Below, one piece after another: positions 46,694-58,894 of a DNA stretch of 64,000 nt (the stretch's first letter is position 1; every line of letters starts with the position of its first letter). The translations under genes were made by a program, and so were the position numbers. This stretch comes from Pseudomonas sp. 10S4 (GTDB taxonomy: Bacteria; Pseudomonadota; Gammaproteobacteria; Pseudomonadales; Pseudomonadaceae), in the NCBI RefSeq assembly GCF_034344865.1, contig NZ_CP133774.1:1-64000 (forward strand), written 5' to 3'. The notes beneath the pieces were generated by a model. It did no database searches, was not told the DNA's origin, and saw only the letters and a list, made by a program, of their open reading frames with translations.

Positions 46694-46726
46694 AAAACCC
46701 CTACCTGCATACGCAGATAGGGGTTT
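46694..46726 (-). terminator. rRNA operon terminator
   Basis: On the minus strand AAACCCCTATCTGC-GTAT-GCAGGTAGGGGTTTT, just past the 5S gene. Confidence 0.85.
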
Positions 46727-46737
46727 CGGAATTTAAT

Positions 46738-46853
46738 CTTGACGATGACCTACTCTCACATGGGGAAACCCCACACTACCATCGGCGATGCATCGTTTCA
46801 CTGCTGAGTTCGGGATGGGATCAGGTGGTTCCAATGCTCTATGGTCGTCAAGA
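46738..46853 (-). rRNA. 5S ribosomal RNA
   Basis: About 116 nt. The reverse complement reads CTTGACGACCATAGAGCATTGG...CCTGATCCCATCCCGAACTC and ends GTAGGTCATCGTCAAG. The 5' and 3' ends pair (CTTGACGA/TCGTCAAG). It matches Pseudomonas 5S. Ends are accurate to a few bases. Confidence 0.93.
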
Positions 46854-47027
46854 AATTCGATAGCCAGGTCGTTCTCCTTACGGAGTACGCTCCAGCGAAT
46901 GGGTATGTGATAGATCTCGGTGTTTTGTGAGTGCTTCGAACTTTCGGTTCGTTTCGTCTTCACACACCGCAATCTGGTGCTCTTTCGCTTTTCAGCTCGA
47001 AGCAAGCAAATTGCTTGGGTGTTATAT

Positions 47028-49920
<2,893 letters not shown>

Positions 49921-50056
49921 ATATAACCCCAAGCAATCTGGTTATACTGTGAAGACGACATTCGCCGAAAATTCGCAATTACTCACAAATTTTACCTTAG
50001 CCTGATCCGTTACCAGTGAAAGTAACGTCCAGTCTATCTTTCTATCACATACCCAA

Positions 50057-50069
50057 ATTTTTAAAGAAC
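50057..50069 (-). promoter_or_regulatory. boxA in the 16S-23S spacer
   Basis: On the minus strand GTTCTTTAAAAAT, the antitermination boxA that lies between tRNA-Ala and 23S. Confidence 0.7.
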
Positions 50070-50154
50070 GATCTAATCAAAGACTAGAAATCAACATTCA
50101 CCATCACCAGGATGGAATGCTCATTTCTAAGCTTTCAACAAACAGAAGCAGTAG

Positions 50155-50230
50155 TGGTGGAGCCAAACGGGATCGAACCGTTGACCTCCTGCGTGCAAGG
50201 CAGGCGCTCTCCCAGCTGAGCTATGGCCCC
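50155..50230 (-). tRNA. tRNA-Ala (TGC)
   Basis: 76 nt; the reverse complement starts GGGGCCATAGCTCAGCTGGG and has anticodon loop TTGCA with anticodon TGC. CCA is encoded. It lies in the rRNA spacer. Confidence 0.97.
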
Positions 50231-50262
50231 ATATTTCTACAGGTGTCCCACACAAGCAAAAT

Positions 50263-50339
<77 letters not shown>

Positions 50340-50420
50340 AATTTCGGGCTGCTTCTTTATCGTCTTCTTCAATGAATCAAGCAATTCGTGTGGGAACTTA
50401 TGGAGCAGCTGATGTCGTCG

Positions 50421-51957
<1,537 letters not shown>

Positions 51958-52101
51958 TCTTTGGGTTTTTAAGAAACCCTAAACTTGGCTCAGCAATCGT
52001 TGGTTACATCTTTGATTTCTCGCGGAGTAACTTGTGATGCTGATAATCTTGTTGACTATCAGTCTGACTCCACAAGCACCCACACGAATTGCTTGATTCA
52101 G

Positions 52102-52113
52102 TTGTTAAAGAGC
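52102..52113 (-). promoter_or_regulatory. boxA of the rRNA leader
   Basis: GCTCTTTAACAA on the minus strand, the leader antitermination site, about 145 bases before 16S. Confidence 0.8.
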
Positions 52114-52149
52114 GGTTGGTTAAGATCTTTCATCTCAACCGAGGCGCGC

Positions 52150-52177
52150 ATTCTACAGCAGCCTCTGTCACTGTCAA
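52150..52177 (-). promoter_or_regulatory. rRNA promoter P3 (proximal)
   Basis: TTGACA, 16 bases, TAGAAT, followed by GCGCGCC. The GC-rich discriminator is typical of stringently controlled promoters. Confidence 0.75.
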
Positions 52178-52258
52178 GCGGTTATTTTCAGAAGTTTTCA
52201 AAGTTTCCTTTGCAACTTCAACCACTTGCGCTTCCGATCTCTCGTTAGCGGGAGGCGA

Positions 52259-52286
52259 ATTCTACAGCGTTACTCGCTGCTGTCAA
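52259..52286 (-). promoter_or_regulatory. rRNA promoter P2 (middle)
   Basis: TTGACA, 16 bases, TAGAAT, followed by TCGCCTCCC. Same layout as P3, 109 bp upstream of it. Confidence 0.75.
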
Positions 52287-52461
52287 CACCTCTTTTCCGC
52301 CACTTTCGACCGAGAAGATCGAACCGTTAATAGAGCCACACAACACCGCTCTACCAACTCCTTCTGGGCTTCGATGACCTGAAGCAACTCGCTGCCGAAA
52401 ACTGCATAACTCTTTGTTTACCAAGGAGTTTTCCGTTTCGACTGCGCCGGAAGTGGGGCGA

Positions 52462-52489
52462 ATTATAGACTTCCAGAATCTGCCGTCAA
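52462..52489 (-). promoter_or_regulatory. rRNA promoter P1 (distal)
   Basis: TTGACG, 16 bases, TATAAT, followed by TCGCCCC. The third copy of the same layout, 203 bp upstream of P2. Confidence 0.7.
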
Positions 52490-52545
52490 GCCCTGATTTA
52501 GCTTTTCTATCAATAACTTGCTGAAAGCTGGAAAACCGCACGACT

Positions 52546-52588
52546 CCTTCTATATAGGAGAGCAAAACAACGCCTTCTATATAGAAGG
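52546..52588. repeat. repeated CCTTCTATATAG palindromic element
   Basis: CCTTCTATATAGAAGG at 52573-52588 is a perfect 16-bp palindrome; a partial copy CCTTCTATATAGGAG is at 52546-52560, 27 bp away. Located just upstream of rRNA promoter P1. Confidence 0.5.
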
Positions 52589-52736
52589 AACCCTCAAAGC
52601 GCCCTGAATGCAGAACTCAGCGCTCACGCACTGACAGACAGCCGCCGCCAAAGAGGCAAATGAACACCTAACAAGAAATGGTCTTTTGGAAATCGCTAGC
52701 CAGTTCAGGAAGAAAACGACTGAGCGTGAAATTAAG

Positions 52737-52813
52737 TGGTGTCCCAGGGCAGGTTCGAACTGCCAGCCTTCCCCTTAGGAGGGGGATGCTCTATCCAATT
52801 GAGCTACTGAGAC
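52737..52813 (-). tRNA. tRNA-Arg (CCT)
   Basis: 77 nt; starts GTCTCAGTAGCTCAATTGGA and has CCCTCCTAAGG in the anticodon arm with anticodon CCT. CCA is encoded (ACACCA). Confidence 0.95.
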
Positions 52814-53012
52814 ACAAGTCGCCCGCGAGAACCGCGGTGCGATGGACGGCGAGCATGTTAACGGGCAAGCCTGCTTTTGTCATGTCGTCCTTTGGCTTTT
52901 TAAGTGTAGGCAAATGCCTCAAGCCCCCAAGATAAAGCTGTCACTCTGCCCTTAATCGCCTGCGGCGTATTTGGTGTGTTGTTCGTACTGGCGCTGATCA
53001 TCGGGCGTCGAA

Positions 53013-53585
53013 TCAAATTTGATCCGGTTTTGCGCTGAGCTTCAGCAGACTCAAAAGCCCCTTGACCGTGACAGCCAAATCACCAGAGTTATCCAGCCGA
53101 TGGATCAGCACATCACCGATCGAACCGTCAGCCACAAATAGTCCATTGCGTCGAAGCCTGGCCTCAATATCTACCAGACTTTCACGACCCCGCCGCAACA
53201 AACGCTCGCGTAACACGTCATCCTTGACCGTCAGCAATACCGGCAGCAGCGTGGGATAACGCTCCAGCGCAGCGAGCAAATGCCCCCGAGAGCCATTCAT
53301 TAGCACATGGCAACCCGTACTAAGCCATTGGTCTATTTCGATGGGAATGCCGTAATCCAGCCCATTTGCATGCCAGAAGAGTGCGAAGTCGCCCTCGCGC
53401 CGGTACCGCTCGAATTCCGCCAAGGAAACGCCTACCGCCTCCTCCCCTTTAGATTCGGCCGATCGAGTAATGACGCGCCGGACCACCTCACAACCGAGCG
53501 CCCGCAATGGCTCTCTAGCGGCATCGATGAGCGTGTCTTTACCCGACCCGGAAGGCCCCATCAGATAAATCAATCTGCCATCCAT
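53013..53585 (-). CDS. phnN: ribose 1,5-bisphosphate phosphokinase PhnN
   Basis: Makes PRPP from ribose 1,5-bisphosphate in phosphonate breakdown. 190 residues with the kinase P-loop GPSGSGKDTLI (about 10-20), VVRRVITRS and the HANGLDYGIP segment typical of PhnN/guanylate-kinase-like proteins. The start at 53585 puts the P-loop at the normal distance; upstream codons are not family-like. No other phn genes are nearby, so it is an orphan copy. Confidence 0.87.
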   Translation of the reverse strand: MDGRLIYLMGPSGSGKDTLIDAAREPLRALGCEVVRRVITRSAESKGEEAVGVSLAEFERYRREGDFALFWHANGLDYGIPIEIDQWLSTGCHVLMNGSRGHLLAALERYPTLLPVLLTVKDDVLRERLLRRGRESLVDIEARLRRNGLFVADGSIGDVLIHRLDNSGDLAVTVKGLLSLLKLSAKPDQI

Positions 53586-53688
53586 CCTGAAATCATCCCG
53601 CACGACAGGCTCGCCTCTAGTAAATCGGCCATTTGCCACTATCCTATACAAGGTAAGGATCGTGATCGAATCCGCATAGCATGCACCC

Positions 53689-53862
53689 TCAGGCGTCTTC
53701 GGACATTACCCGCGGGAGCAAGAGGACGCGGTCAGAGATGTGGACCTGGGCAAACTTTTCAAACCAGTCCGCATTTCTGATAATTGGTGCTGGCATAACG
53801 CCTTTATCCAGTTCAATATTTGTCACAGAATTGACGCCAATGATCTGGCTACTTTGAGGCAT
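53689..53862 (-). CDS. hypothetical small protein
   Basis: A 57-codon frame, MPQSSQIIGVNSVTNIELDK...RVMSEDA, with GAGG upstream of the ATG. The frame stays open further upstream with a hydrophobic stretch (GLAAGCLLGQALWP) and an alternative TTG start at 53934. No family recognised. It lies upstream of phnN on the same strand and divergent from amrZ. Confidence 0.4.
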   Translation of the reverse strand: MPQSSQIIGVNSVTNIELDKGVMPAPIIRNADWFEKFAQVHISDRVLLLPRVMSEDA

Positions 53863-53972
53863 GATGCGAGCCTCTATCAATTCAGGTTGAACATTTGGCC
53901 AGAGTGCTTGTCCTAACAGACATCCTGCGGCCAATCCCGAGAACCGCTCCCCTGAACTAACCGGTTAAATAT

Positions 53973-54299
53973 ATGCGCCCATTGAAACAGGCAATTTATT
54001 CCAGCCGTACGGCTGACAAGTTCGTCGTACGTCTGCCAGACGGAATGCGTGAACGCATTGCCGAGGTGGCTCGCAATCATCATCGCAGCATGAACTCCGA
54101 AATCATTGCGCGCCTTGAGCAGAGTCTTATTCAGGAAGGCGCACTGGGCGAAGAGCTGAGCATGCGCCTGGACAGCCCAGAGCTGTCACTGCACGAACGC
54201 GAACTACTGCAACGCTTCCGCCAACTCTCCCACCGCCAGCAAAACGCACTTGTTTCGCTGATCGCCCATGACGCCGAAATGGCCGCAGACGCGTCCTGA
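53973..54299 (+). CDS. amrZ: transcriptional regulator AmrZ (AlgZ)
   Basis: Ribbon-helix-helix regulator of alginate, flagella, pili and c-di-GMP genes. The 108-residue sequence [52 protein letters not shown] is almost that of P. aeruginosa AmrZ, including the DNA-contacting strand KFVVRLP and the conserved tetramerisation tail [24 protein letters not shown]. It is well separated from its neighbours and followed by an intrinsic terminator. Confidence 0.96.
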   Translation: MRPLKQAIYSSRTADKFVVRLPDGMRERIAEVARNHHRSMNSEIIARLEQSLIQEGALGEELSMRLDSPELSLHERELLQRFRQLSHRQQNALVSLIAHDAEMAADAS

Positions 54300-54318
54300 C
54301 TCACTCTAGAAAACTCAG

Positions 54319-54343
54319 GCCAGCATAATCGCTGGCTTTTTTT
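54319..54343 (+). terminator. intrinsic terminator after amrZ
   Basis: GCCAGC-ATAATC-GCTGGC followed by TTTTTTT. Confidence 0.85.
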
Positions 54344-54360
54344 GCCCGAAATTCGGAGCA

Positions 54361-54386
54361 AAAAAAGCCCGCCAATTTGGCGGGCC
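54361..54386 (-). terminator. intrinsic terminator after mgtE
   Basis: On the minus strand GGCCCGCC-AAATT-GGCGGGC with a T-run; it ends mgtE transcription towards amrZ. Confidence 0.85.
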
Positions 54387-54399
54387 TTGAAGAAGCTAT

Positions 54400-55842
54400 T
54401 CAGAGCAGGAAGATTGTCGCCAACCCCAGGAAGATGAAGAACCCGCCGCTGTCGGTCATGGCCGTGATCATCACACTGGCGCCCATTGCCGGGTCGCGCC
54501 CCAGACGCGCGAGAGTCATGGGTATTAATACCCCCATCAGCGCCGCCAGCAACAAGTTGAGCGTCATGGCGGCGGTCATCACTACACCAAGGGACCAACT
54601 GCCATAGAGCAGATAGGCGACGACACCAATTACACCACCCCACACCAAGCCATTGATCAAACCCACCGCAAGCTCTTTGCGCATCAAGCGCGACGTGTTG
54701 CCGGTACTGACCTGGTCCAGGGCCATGGCTCGAACGATCATTGTGATCGTCTGGTTACCCGAGTTACCACCAATACCCGCCACGATAGGCATCAATGCCG
54801 CGAGCGCTACCAGCTTCTCGATGGAGCCTTCAAACAGACCGATTACCCGGGACGCTATAAACGCAGTGATCAGGTTCACCGCCAGCCAGGCCCAACGGTT
54901 ACGCAGGGATTTCCAGACTGACGCGAAAATATCTTCTTCTTCACGCAGACCTGCCATGTTGAGAACTTCGTTTTCGCTCTCTTCACGAATCAGGTCGACC
55001 ATTTCATCGATGGTCAGACGACCAATAAGCTTGCCGTTCTTGTCGACAACAGGCGCGGAGATCAAGTCATAACGCTCGAACGCCTGAGCGGCATCGTAAG
55101 CGTCTTCGTCCGGGTGAAAACTCACCGGATCGCTAGCCATGACTTCGGAAACCTGTTTATCCGGATCGTTAACCAGCAACCGCTTGATCGGCAGGACACC
55201 CTTGAGCACGCCGTCGTAGTCGACGACAAACAACTTATCGGTATGCCCCGGCAATTCTTTAAGGCGACGCAGGTAACGCAGAACCACTTCAAGACTGACA
55301 TCCTCACGGATGGTCACCATCTCGAAGTCCATCAGCGCACCGACCTGCTCCTCGTCATAGGACAACGCGGAGCGAACGCGCTCACGCTGCTGGCCATCAA
55401 GGGTTTCCATCAGCTCATGGACGACGTCTCGCGGCAGCTCGGAGGCCAGGTCAGCAAGTTCGTCGGCATCCATGTCCTTGGCTGCAGCCAGGAGCTCGTG
55501 ATCGTCCATGTCGGCGATCAGGGTTTCACGGACCGAGTCGGATACTTCGAGCAGAATATCGCCGTCACGATCAGCCTTGACCAATTGCCAGAGCGTCAGA
55601 CGATCGCCCAGCGGCAGAGCTTCAAGGATGTAGGCAACGTCAGCGGAGTGCAGATCATCGAGCTTGCGTTGCAGCTCGACGAGGTTTTGCCGGTGAACCA
55701 GGTTCTCGACCCGATCGTGATGCGGACCTTCCTGGCGATGAGTCAGGTCTTCGACCACTCGCTGACGCTGCAGCAGCTCAACAACTTGAGCGAGGCGGTC
55801 TTGCAAGCTTTCCTGCGTTTTCTTTACTTCAACTTCGGACAT
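54400..55842 (-). CDS. mgtE: magnesium transporter MgtE
   Basis: Mg2+ channel in the inner membrane, 480 residues. An acidic N domain (about 35-165), two CBS domains (about 165-290; VVDYDGVLKGVLPI and VVDKNGKLIGRLTI), then five membrane helices with IAGIGGNSGNQ-type motif (VAGIGGNSGNQTITMIVRAMALDQV), the selectivity/gating segment of the family. High cytoplasmic Mg2+ closes the channel via the N and CBS domains. Starts at 55842 (MSEVEVKKTQESL). Confidence 0.95.
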   Translation of the reverse strand: MSEVEVKKTQESLQDRLAQVVELLQRQRVVEDLTHRQEGPHHDRVENLVHRQNLVELQRKLDDLHSADVAYILEALPLGDRLTLWQLVKADRDGDILLEVSDSVRETLIADMDDHELLAAAKDMDADELADLASELPRDVVHELMETLDGQQRERVRSALSYDEEQVGALMDFEMVTIREDVSLEVVLRYLRRLKELPGHTDKLFVVDYDGVLKGVLPIKRLLVNDPDKQVSEVMASDPVSFHPDEDAYDAAQAFERYDLISAPVVDKNGKLIGRLTIDEMVDLIREESENEVLNMAGLREEEDIFASVWKSLRNRWAWLAVNLITAFIASRVIGLFEGSIEKLVALAALMPIVAGIGGNSGNQTITMIVRAMALDQVSTGNTSRLMRKELAVGLINGLVWGGVIGVVAYLLYGSWSLGVVMTAAMTLNLLLAALMGVLIPMTLARLGRDPAMGASVMITAMTDSGGFFIFLGLATIFLL

Positions 55843-56162
55843 AGGCGAACTCCACTCCCAGCAGCGGGGTACGCCGGAAGGATCAATCAGTCAATTCATG
55901 ATTGGAAAAACGGGGTACTGAGTAACTACTGGGTAAGTCCATGGAGGTTTTCCACAAGCCCCGGCGGGGCTGACGGGCGCAATGATACACCGCCTGACGG
56001 TTTAAAACGCTAAAAAATCGTGGTTGAAACAAGCGCTTGCAAGACAAACCTGAGCGCTGCCCTTACCGATGAAACTGCGACGACTTATCCTGAAAAGAAA
56101 ACACACCACCGCCAAAAAATGTAGCGACTACCCTTCAGGCGGAACGTCATGGAGGACGCCGA
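55843..56162. other. divergent spacer between mgtE and the DUF4124-like gene
   Basis: About 320 bp. GC-rich hairpin CCCCGCCGGGGC near 55958. No M-box or other riboswitch recognised, and no small gene. Confidence 0.35.
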
Positions 56163-56681
56163 ATGCCATCGAACACACACCTTCTTTTGTTGACCACCCT
56201 ACTCTGCCTGCCACCTTGGGCGCTTTCAGCGACCATCCACCGATGCGAAGCACCCGACGGGCGCATCACCTTCACAACGATGAGTTGCAAGGCCGAGGAG
56301 AGCCTTTCACTTCAGACCGTGCGCCCGTTCATGCCGGGAACCACAGTGGCGGTCATGCCTGAAGCCGACACCCAGGAAAAATCAGGTATGAATGCAAAAA
56401 GGAGGGAACTGACCGTTGTCGGCCAATCAGAGGACAAATGTGGAAACCTGATCGACGCCAAACAACGTCGCGAAGCAATCATCAATCAGCGGGTCGTTGC
56501 CGGCATGACCCAGCAGGACGTTGAAAGCGCTCTCGGCAAACCGGACAAGATCAGCATTCGGAATTCGGCCACTAGTTATCGCTATGACCTCAAGCGAGGT
56601 CGCAGCGCACACGTCGAGTTTGATGAGAAAGGATGCGTCAAAGGAAAAGCCAAATCCCAGACAGCAAAAAGCCCGCGTTAG
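56163..56681 (+). CDS. secreted protein with DUF4124-like and SmpA/BamE-like parts
   Basis: A 172-residue periplasmic protein. The signal peptide MPSNTHLLLLTTLLCLPPWALSA is followed by TIHRCEAPDGRITFTTMSC (DUF4124-type: a Cys pair around a Gly-rich turn), then a linker, then VAGMTQQDVESALGKPDKISIRNSATSYRYDLKRGRSAHVEFDEKG, the small lipoprotein SmpA/BamE-like fold. Function unknown. Its stop lies inside the terminator hairpin at 56666-56695. A SmpA-like domain suggests envelope interaction. Confidence 0.75.
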   Translation: MPSNTHLLLLTTLLCLPPWALSATIHRCEAPDGRITFTTMSCKAEESLSLQTVRPFMPGTTVAVMPEADTQEKSGMNAKRRELTVVGQSEDKCGNLIDAKQRREAIINQRVVAGMTQQDVESALGKPDKISIRNSATSYRYDLKRGRSAHVEFDEKGCVKGKAKSQTAKSPR

Positions 56682-56695
56682 ACGCAGGCTTTTTG
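56666..56695 (+). terminator. intrinsic terminator overlapping the gene end
   Basis: AAAAAGCCCGCGT-TAGA-CGCAGGCTTTTT; the loop holds the stop codon. Confidence 0.8.
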
Positions 56696-56700
56696 GTGTT

Positions 56701-56777
56701 TGGTGCACTCGACAGGATTCGAACCTGTGACCGCTCGGTTCGTAGCCGAGTACTCTATCCAGCTGAGCTACGAGTGC
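56701..56777 (-). tRNA. tRNA-Arg (ACG), copy 1
   Basis: 77 nt; starts GCACTCGTAGCTCAGCTGGA and has CTACGAA in the anticodon loop, anticodon ACG. CCA is encoded. Identical to copy 2 at 56850. Confidence 0.97.
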
Positions 56778-56849
56778 ATTTTGTGTTTTTAAACCAGACC
56801 ACAACTGGCTGAAGCAAAGTCGCTCGCATTACTGCAAACAACTCTTAAA

Positions 56850-56926
56850 TGGTGCACTCGACAGGATTCGAACCTGTGACCGCTCGGTTCGTAGCCGAGT
56901 ACTCTATCCAGCTGAGCTACGAGTGC
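56850..56926 (-). tRNA. tRNA-Arg (ACG), copy 2
   Basis: 77 nt, the same sequence as copy 1, 149 bases away. Together they form a tandem tRNA pair. Confidence 0.97.
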
Positions 56927-57033
56927 ATTTGTTGCCGCGCATTATAGGCCGTCTAATCTCTATGTCAAACACTTTTTCTAGTAATTTCAACAACTTACCG
57001 AAGAAGCCAGATTACAACGTACTACGCAAATAA

Positions 57034-57124
57034 TGGCGGAGAACGGGGGATTCGAACCCCCGACACCCTTTTGAGGTGTACTCCCTTAGCAGGGGAGCGC
57101 CTTCGGCCACTCGGCCAGCTCTCC
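57034..57124 (-). tRNA. tRNA-Ser (GCT)
   Basis: 91 nt with a long variable arm, starts GGAGAGCTGGCCGAGTGGCC, anticodon GCT, CCA encoded (CCGCCA). It is the usual neighbour of rsmA in Pseudomonas. Confidence 0.96.
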
Positions 57125-57186
57125 GCAACACGGGGCGTATCTTAACCAACCTTTTCCCCGTTTGCAAACATAAAAAACGATAAAAA

Positions 57187-57375
57187 TTAATGGCTTGGTT
57201 CTTCGTCCTTCTCTTTCTTGATACGCAGGTAAATTTCCTCACGATGCACAGCCACCTCTTTCGGGGCGTTGACACCAATACGCACTTGATTTCCTTTGAC
57301 GCCGAGCACGGTCACAGTGATTTCGCCATCACCAATAATCAGGCTTTCTGCGCACCGACGAGTCAGAATCAGCAT
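57187..57375 (-). CDS. rsmA: post-transcriptional regulator RsmA (CsrA)
   Basis: Binds GGA motifs in mRNA leaders and blocks translation; is titrated by Gac-controlled small RNAs. The 62-residue sequence [52 protein letters not shown] has all CsrA-family signature residues, including the RNA-binding Arg in [10 protein letters not shown]. The start at 57375 is the family start, with AGGAGAAAGGT upstream. Between lysC and tRNA-Ser as in other pseudomonads. Confidence 0.97.
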   Translation of the reverse strand: MLILTRRCAESLIIGDGEITVTVLGVKGNQVRIGVNAPKEVAVHREEIYLRIKKEKDEEPSH

Positions 57376-57524
57376 ACCTTTCTCCTCACGCATTTCAGTT
57401 CAGGGACAACAGTCTGCAAAAAAAGGCACTCGACCTACAACCGGAACGATCGCAGCCCTACATGCCTGAGTATTGACCAGCGCGAGCAAAAGAACAGTTC
57501 TCGGGTCGCGCTATTCAAAAAAGA

Positions 57525-57553
57525 CGAAGGGCGCGGTCAGACCGCGCCCTTCG
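57525..57553 (-). terminator. intrinsic terminator after lysC
   Basis: Minus strand CGAAGGGCGCGGT-CTG-ACCGCGCCCTTCG followed by TCTTTTTT. Confidence 0.88.
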
Positions 57554-57562
57554 GGAACCGCA

Positions 57563-58804
57563 TCACTCACCCTGACGGGCAGGCGCATCCAGTTCGAAAG
57601 CCGTGTGCAGAGCGCGCACAGCCAGTTCCAGGTACTTCTCTTCAATCACGACGGAAACTTTGATTTCCGAGGTCGAGATCATCTGGATGTTGATGCTTTC
57701 CTTGGCCAGGGATTCGAACATGCGGCTGGCTACGCCTGCGTGAGAACGCATGCCGACGCCGACGATCGAGACCTTGGCGATCTTGATGTCACCAACGACT
57801 TCACGGGCACCGATCTCGCGAGCGGTGTTTTCCAGCACGGTTTGTGCGGCCTGGAAGTCATTGCGGTGCACGGTGAAGGTGAAGTCGGTGGTGTTATCGT
57901 GCGCAACGTTCTGCACGATCATGTCGACTTCAATGTTCGCAGCACTGATAGGCCCAAGAATCTTGAACGCCACACCCGGGGTGTCTGGCACGCCACGGAT
58001 GGTCAGCTTGGCTTCATCGCGGTTGAAAGCGATGCCGGAAATGATCGGCTGTTCCATGGTTTCCTCTTCATCAATAGTAATGAGGGTGCCCGGACCCTCC
58101 TTGAAGCTGTGCAGTACGCGCAGCGGAACGTTGTACTTGCCGGCGAATTCCACCGCACGGATCTGCAACACCTTGGAACCGAGGCTGGCCATTTCCAGCA
58201 TCTCTTCAAAGGTAATCTTGTCCAGGCGCTGGGCCACGGACACCACACGTGGGTCGGTGGTGTAGACGCCGTCCACATCGGTGTAGATCTGGCATTCGTC
58301 AGCCTTCAAGGCCGCTGCCAGCGCCACGCCGGTGGTGTCGGAACCGCCACGACCGAGGGTGGTGATGTTGCCGTGCTCGTCAACGCCCTGGAAACCGGCG
58401 ACAACCACCACGCGACCAGCCTTCAGGTCACCGCGAATCTTCTGATCGTCAATCTGCAAGATACGCGCTTTATTGTGCGCGCTGTCCGTCAGAATCCGTA
58501 CCTGATTGCCGGTGTAGGACACCGCTGGCACGCCGCGTTTGATCAGCGCCATGGCCAACAGGGCAATCGTCACCTGCTCACCGGTGGAGACGATCACATC
58601 CAGCTCACGCGGAACCGGCTGACTGTCGCCACTGATTTGCTTGGCCAGATCGATCAGACGGTTGGTCTCGCCGCTCATTGCAGACAGCACAACCACCAGG
58701 TCATCGCCGGCATCGCGGAATTTCTTAACCTTGTCGGCGACCTGCTCGATTCTCTCGACAGTACCGACTGAGGTGCCTCCAAATTTCTGTACGATCAAAG
58801 CCAT
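57563..58804 (-). CDS. lysC: aspartate kinase
   Basis: First step of Lys, Thr and Met synthesis: phosphorylates aspartate. 413 residues: MALIVQKFGGTSVGTVERIEQVADKV with the KFGGTS motif, the catalytic domain with GFQGVDEHGNITTLGRGGSDTTGVALAAAL, then two ACT domains (about 265-400) for feedback control. The start at 58804 has GGAGGCACC-type context removed; the ATG is chosen by homology. Between alaS and rsmA as in P. aeruginosa. Confidence 0.95.
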   Translation of the reverse strand: MALIVQKFGGTSVGTVERIEQVADKVKKFRDAGDDLVVVLSAMSGETNRLIDLAKQISGDSQPVPRELDVIVSTGEQVTIALLAMALIKRGVPAVSYTGNQVRILTDSAHNKARILQIDDQKIRGDLKAGRVVVVAGFQGVDEHGNITTLGRGGSDTTGVALAAALKADECQIYTDVDGVYTTDPRVVSVAQRLDKITFEEMLEMASLGSKVLQIRAVEFAGKYNVPLRVLHSFKEGPGTLITIDEEETMEQPIISGIAFNRDEAKLTIRGVPDTPGVAFKILGPISAANIEVDMIVQNVAHDNTTDFTFTVHRNDFQAAQTVLENTAREIGAREVVGDIKIAKVSIVGVGMRSHAGVASRMFESLAKESINIQMISTSEIKVSVVIEEKYLELAVRALHTAFELDAPARQGE

Positions 58805-58894
58805 TTCAAAGCCGCCTCTGCCCATGAAGGGCGCCCAATAATCACTCAAACAGTTGCCGACACCGCCACTAGACCGCGGCGCCGGCAAACCGCC

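Noticed and set aside
52935..53038. Hydrophobic peptide AVTLPLIACGVFGVLFVLALIIG on the plus strand
   Set aside because: Looks like a membrane helix, but there is no start codon between it and the upstream in-frame stop.
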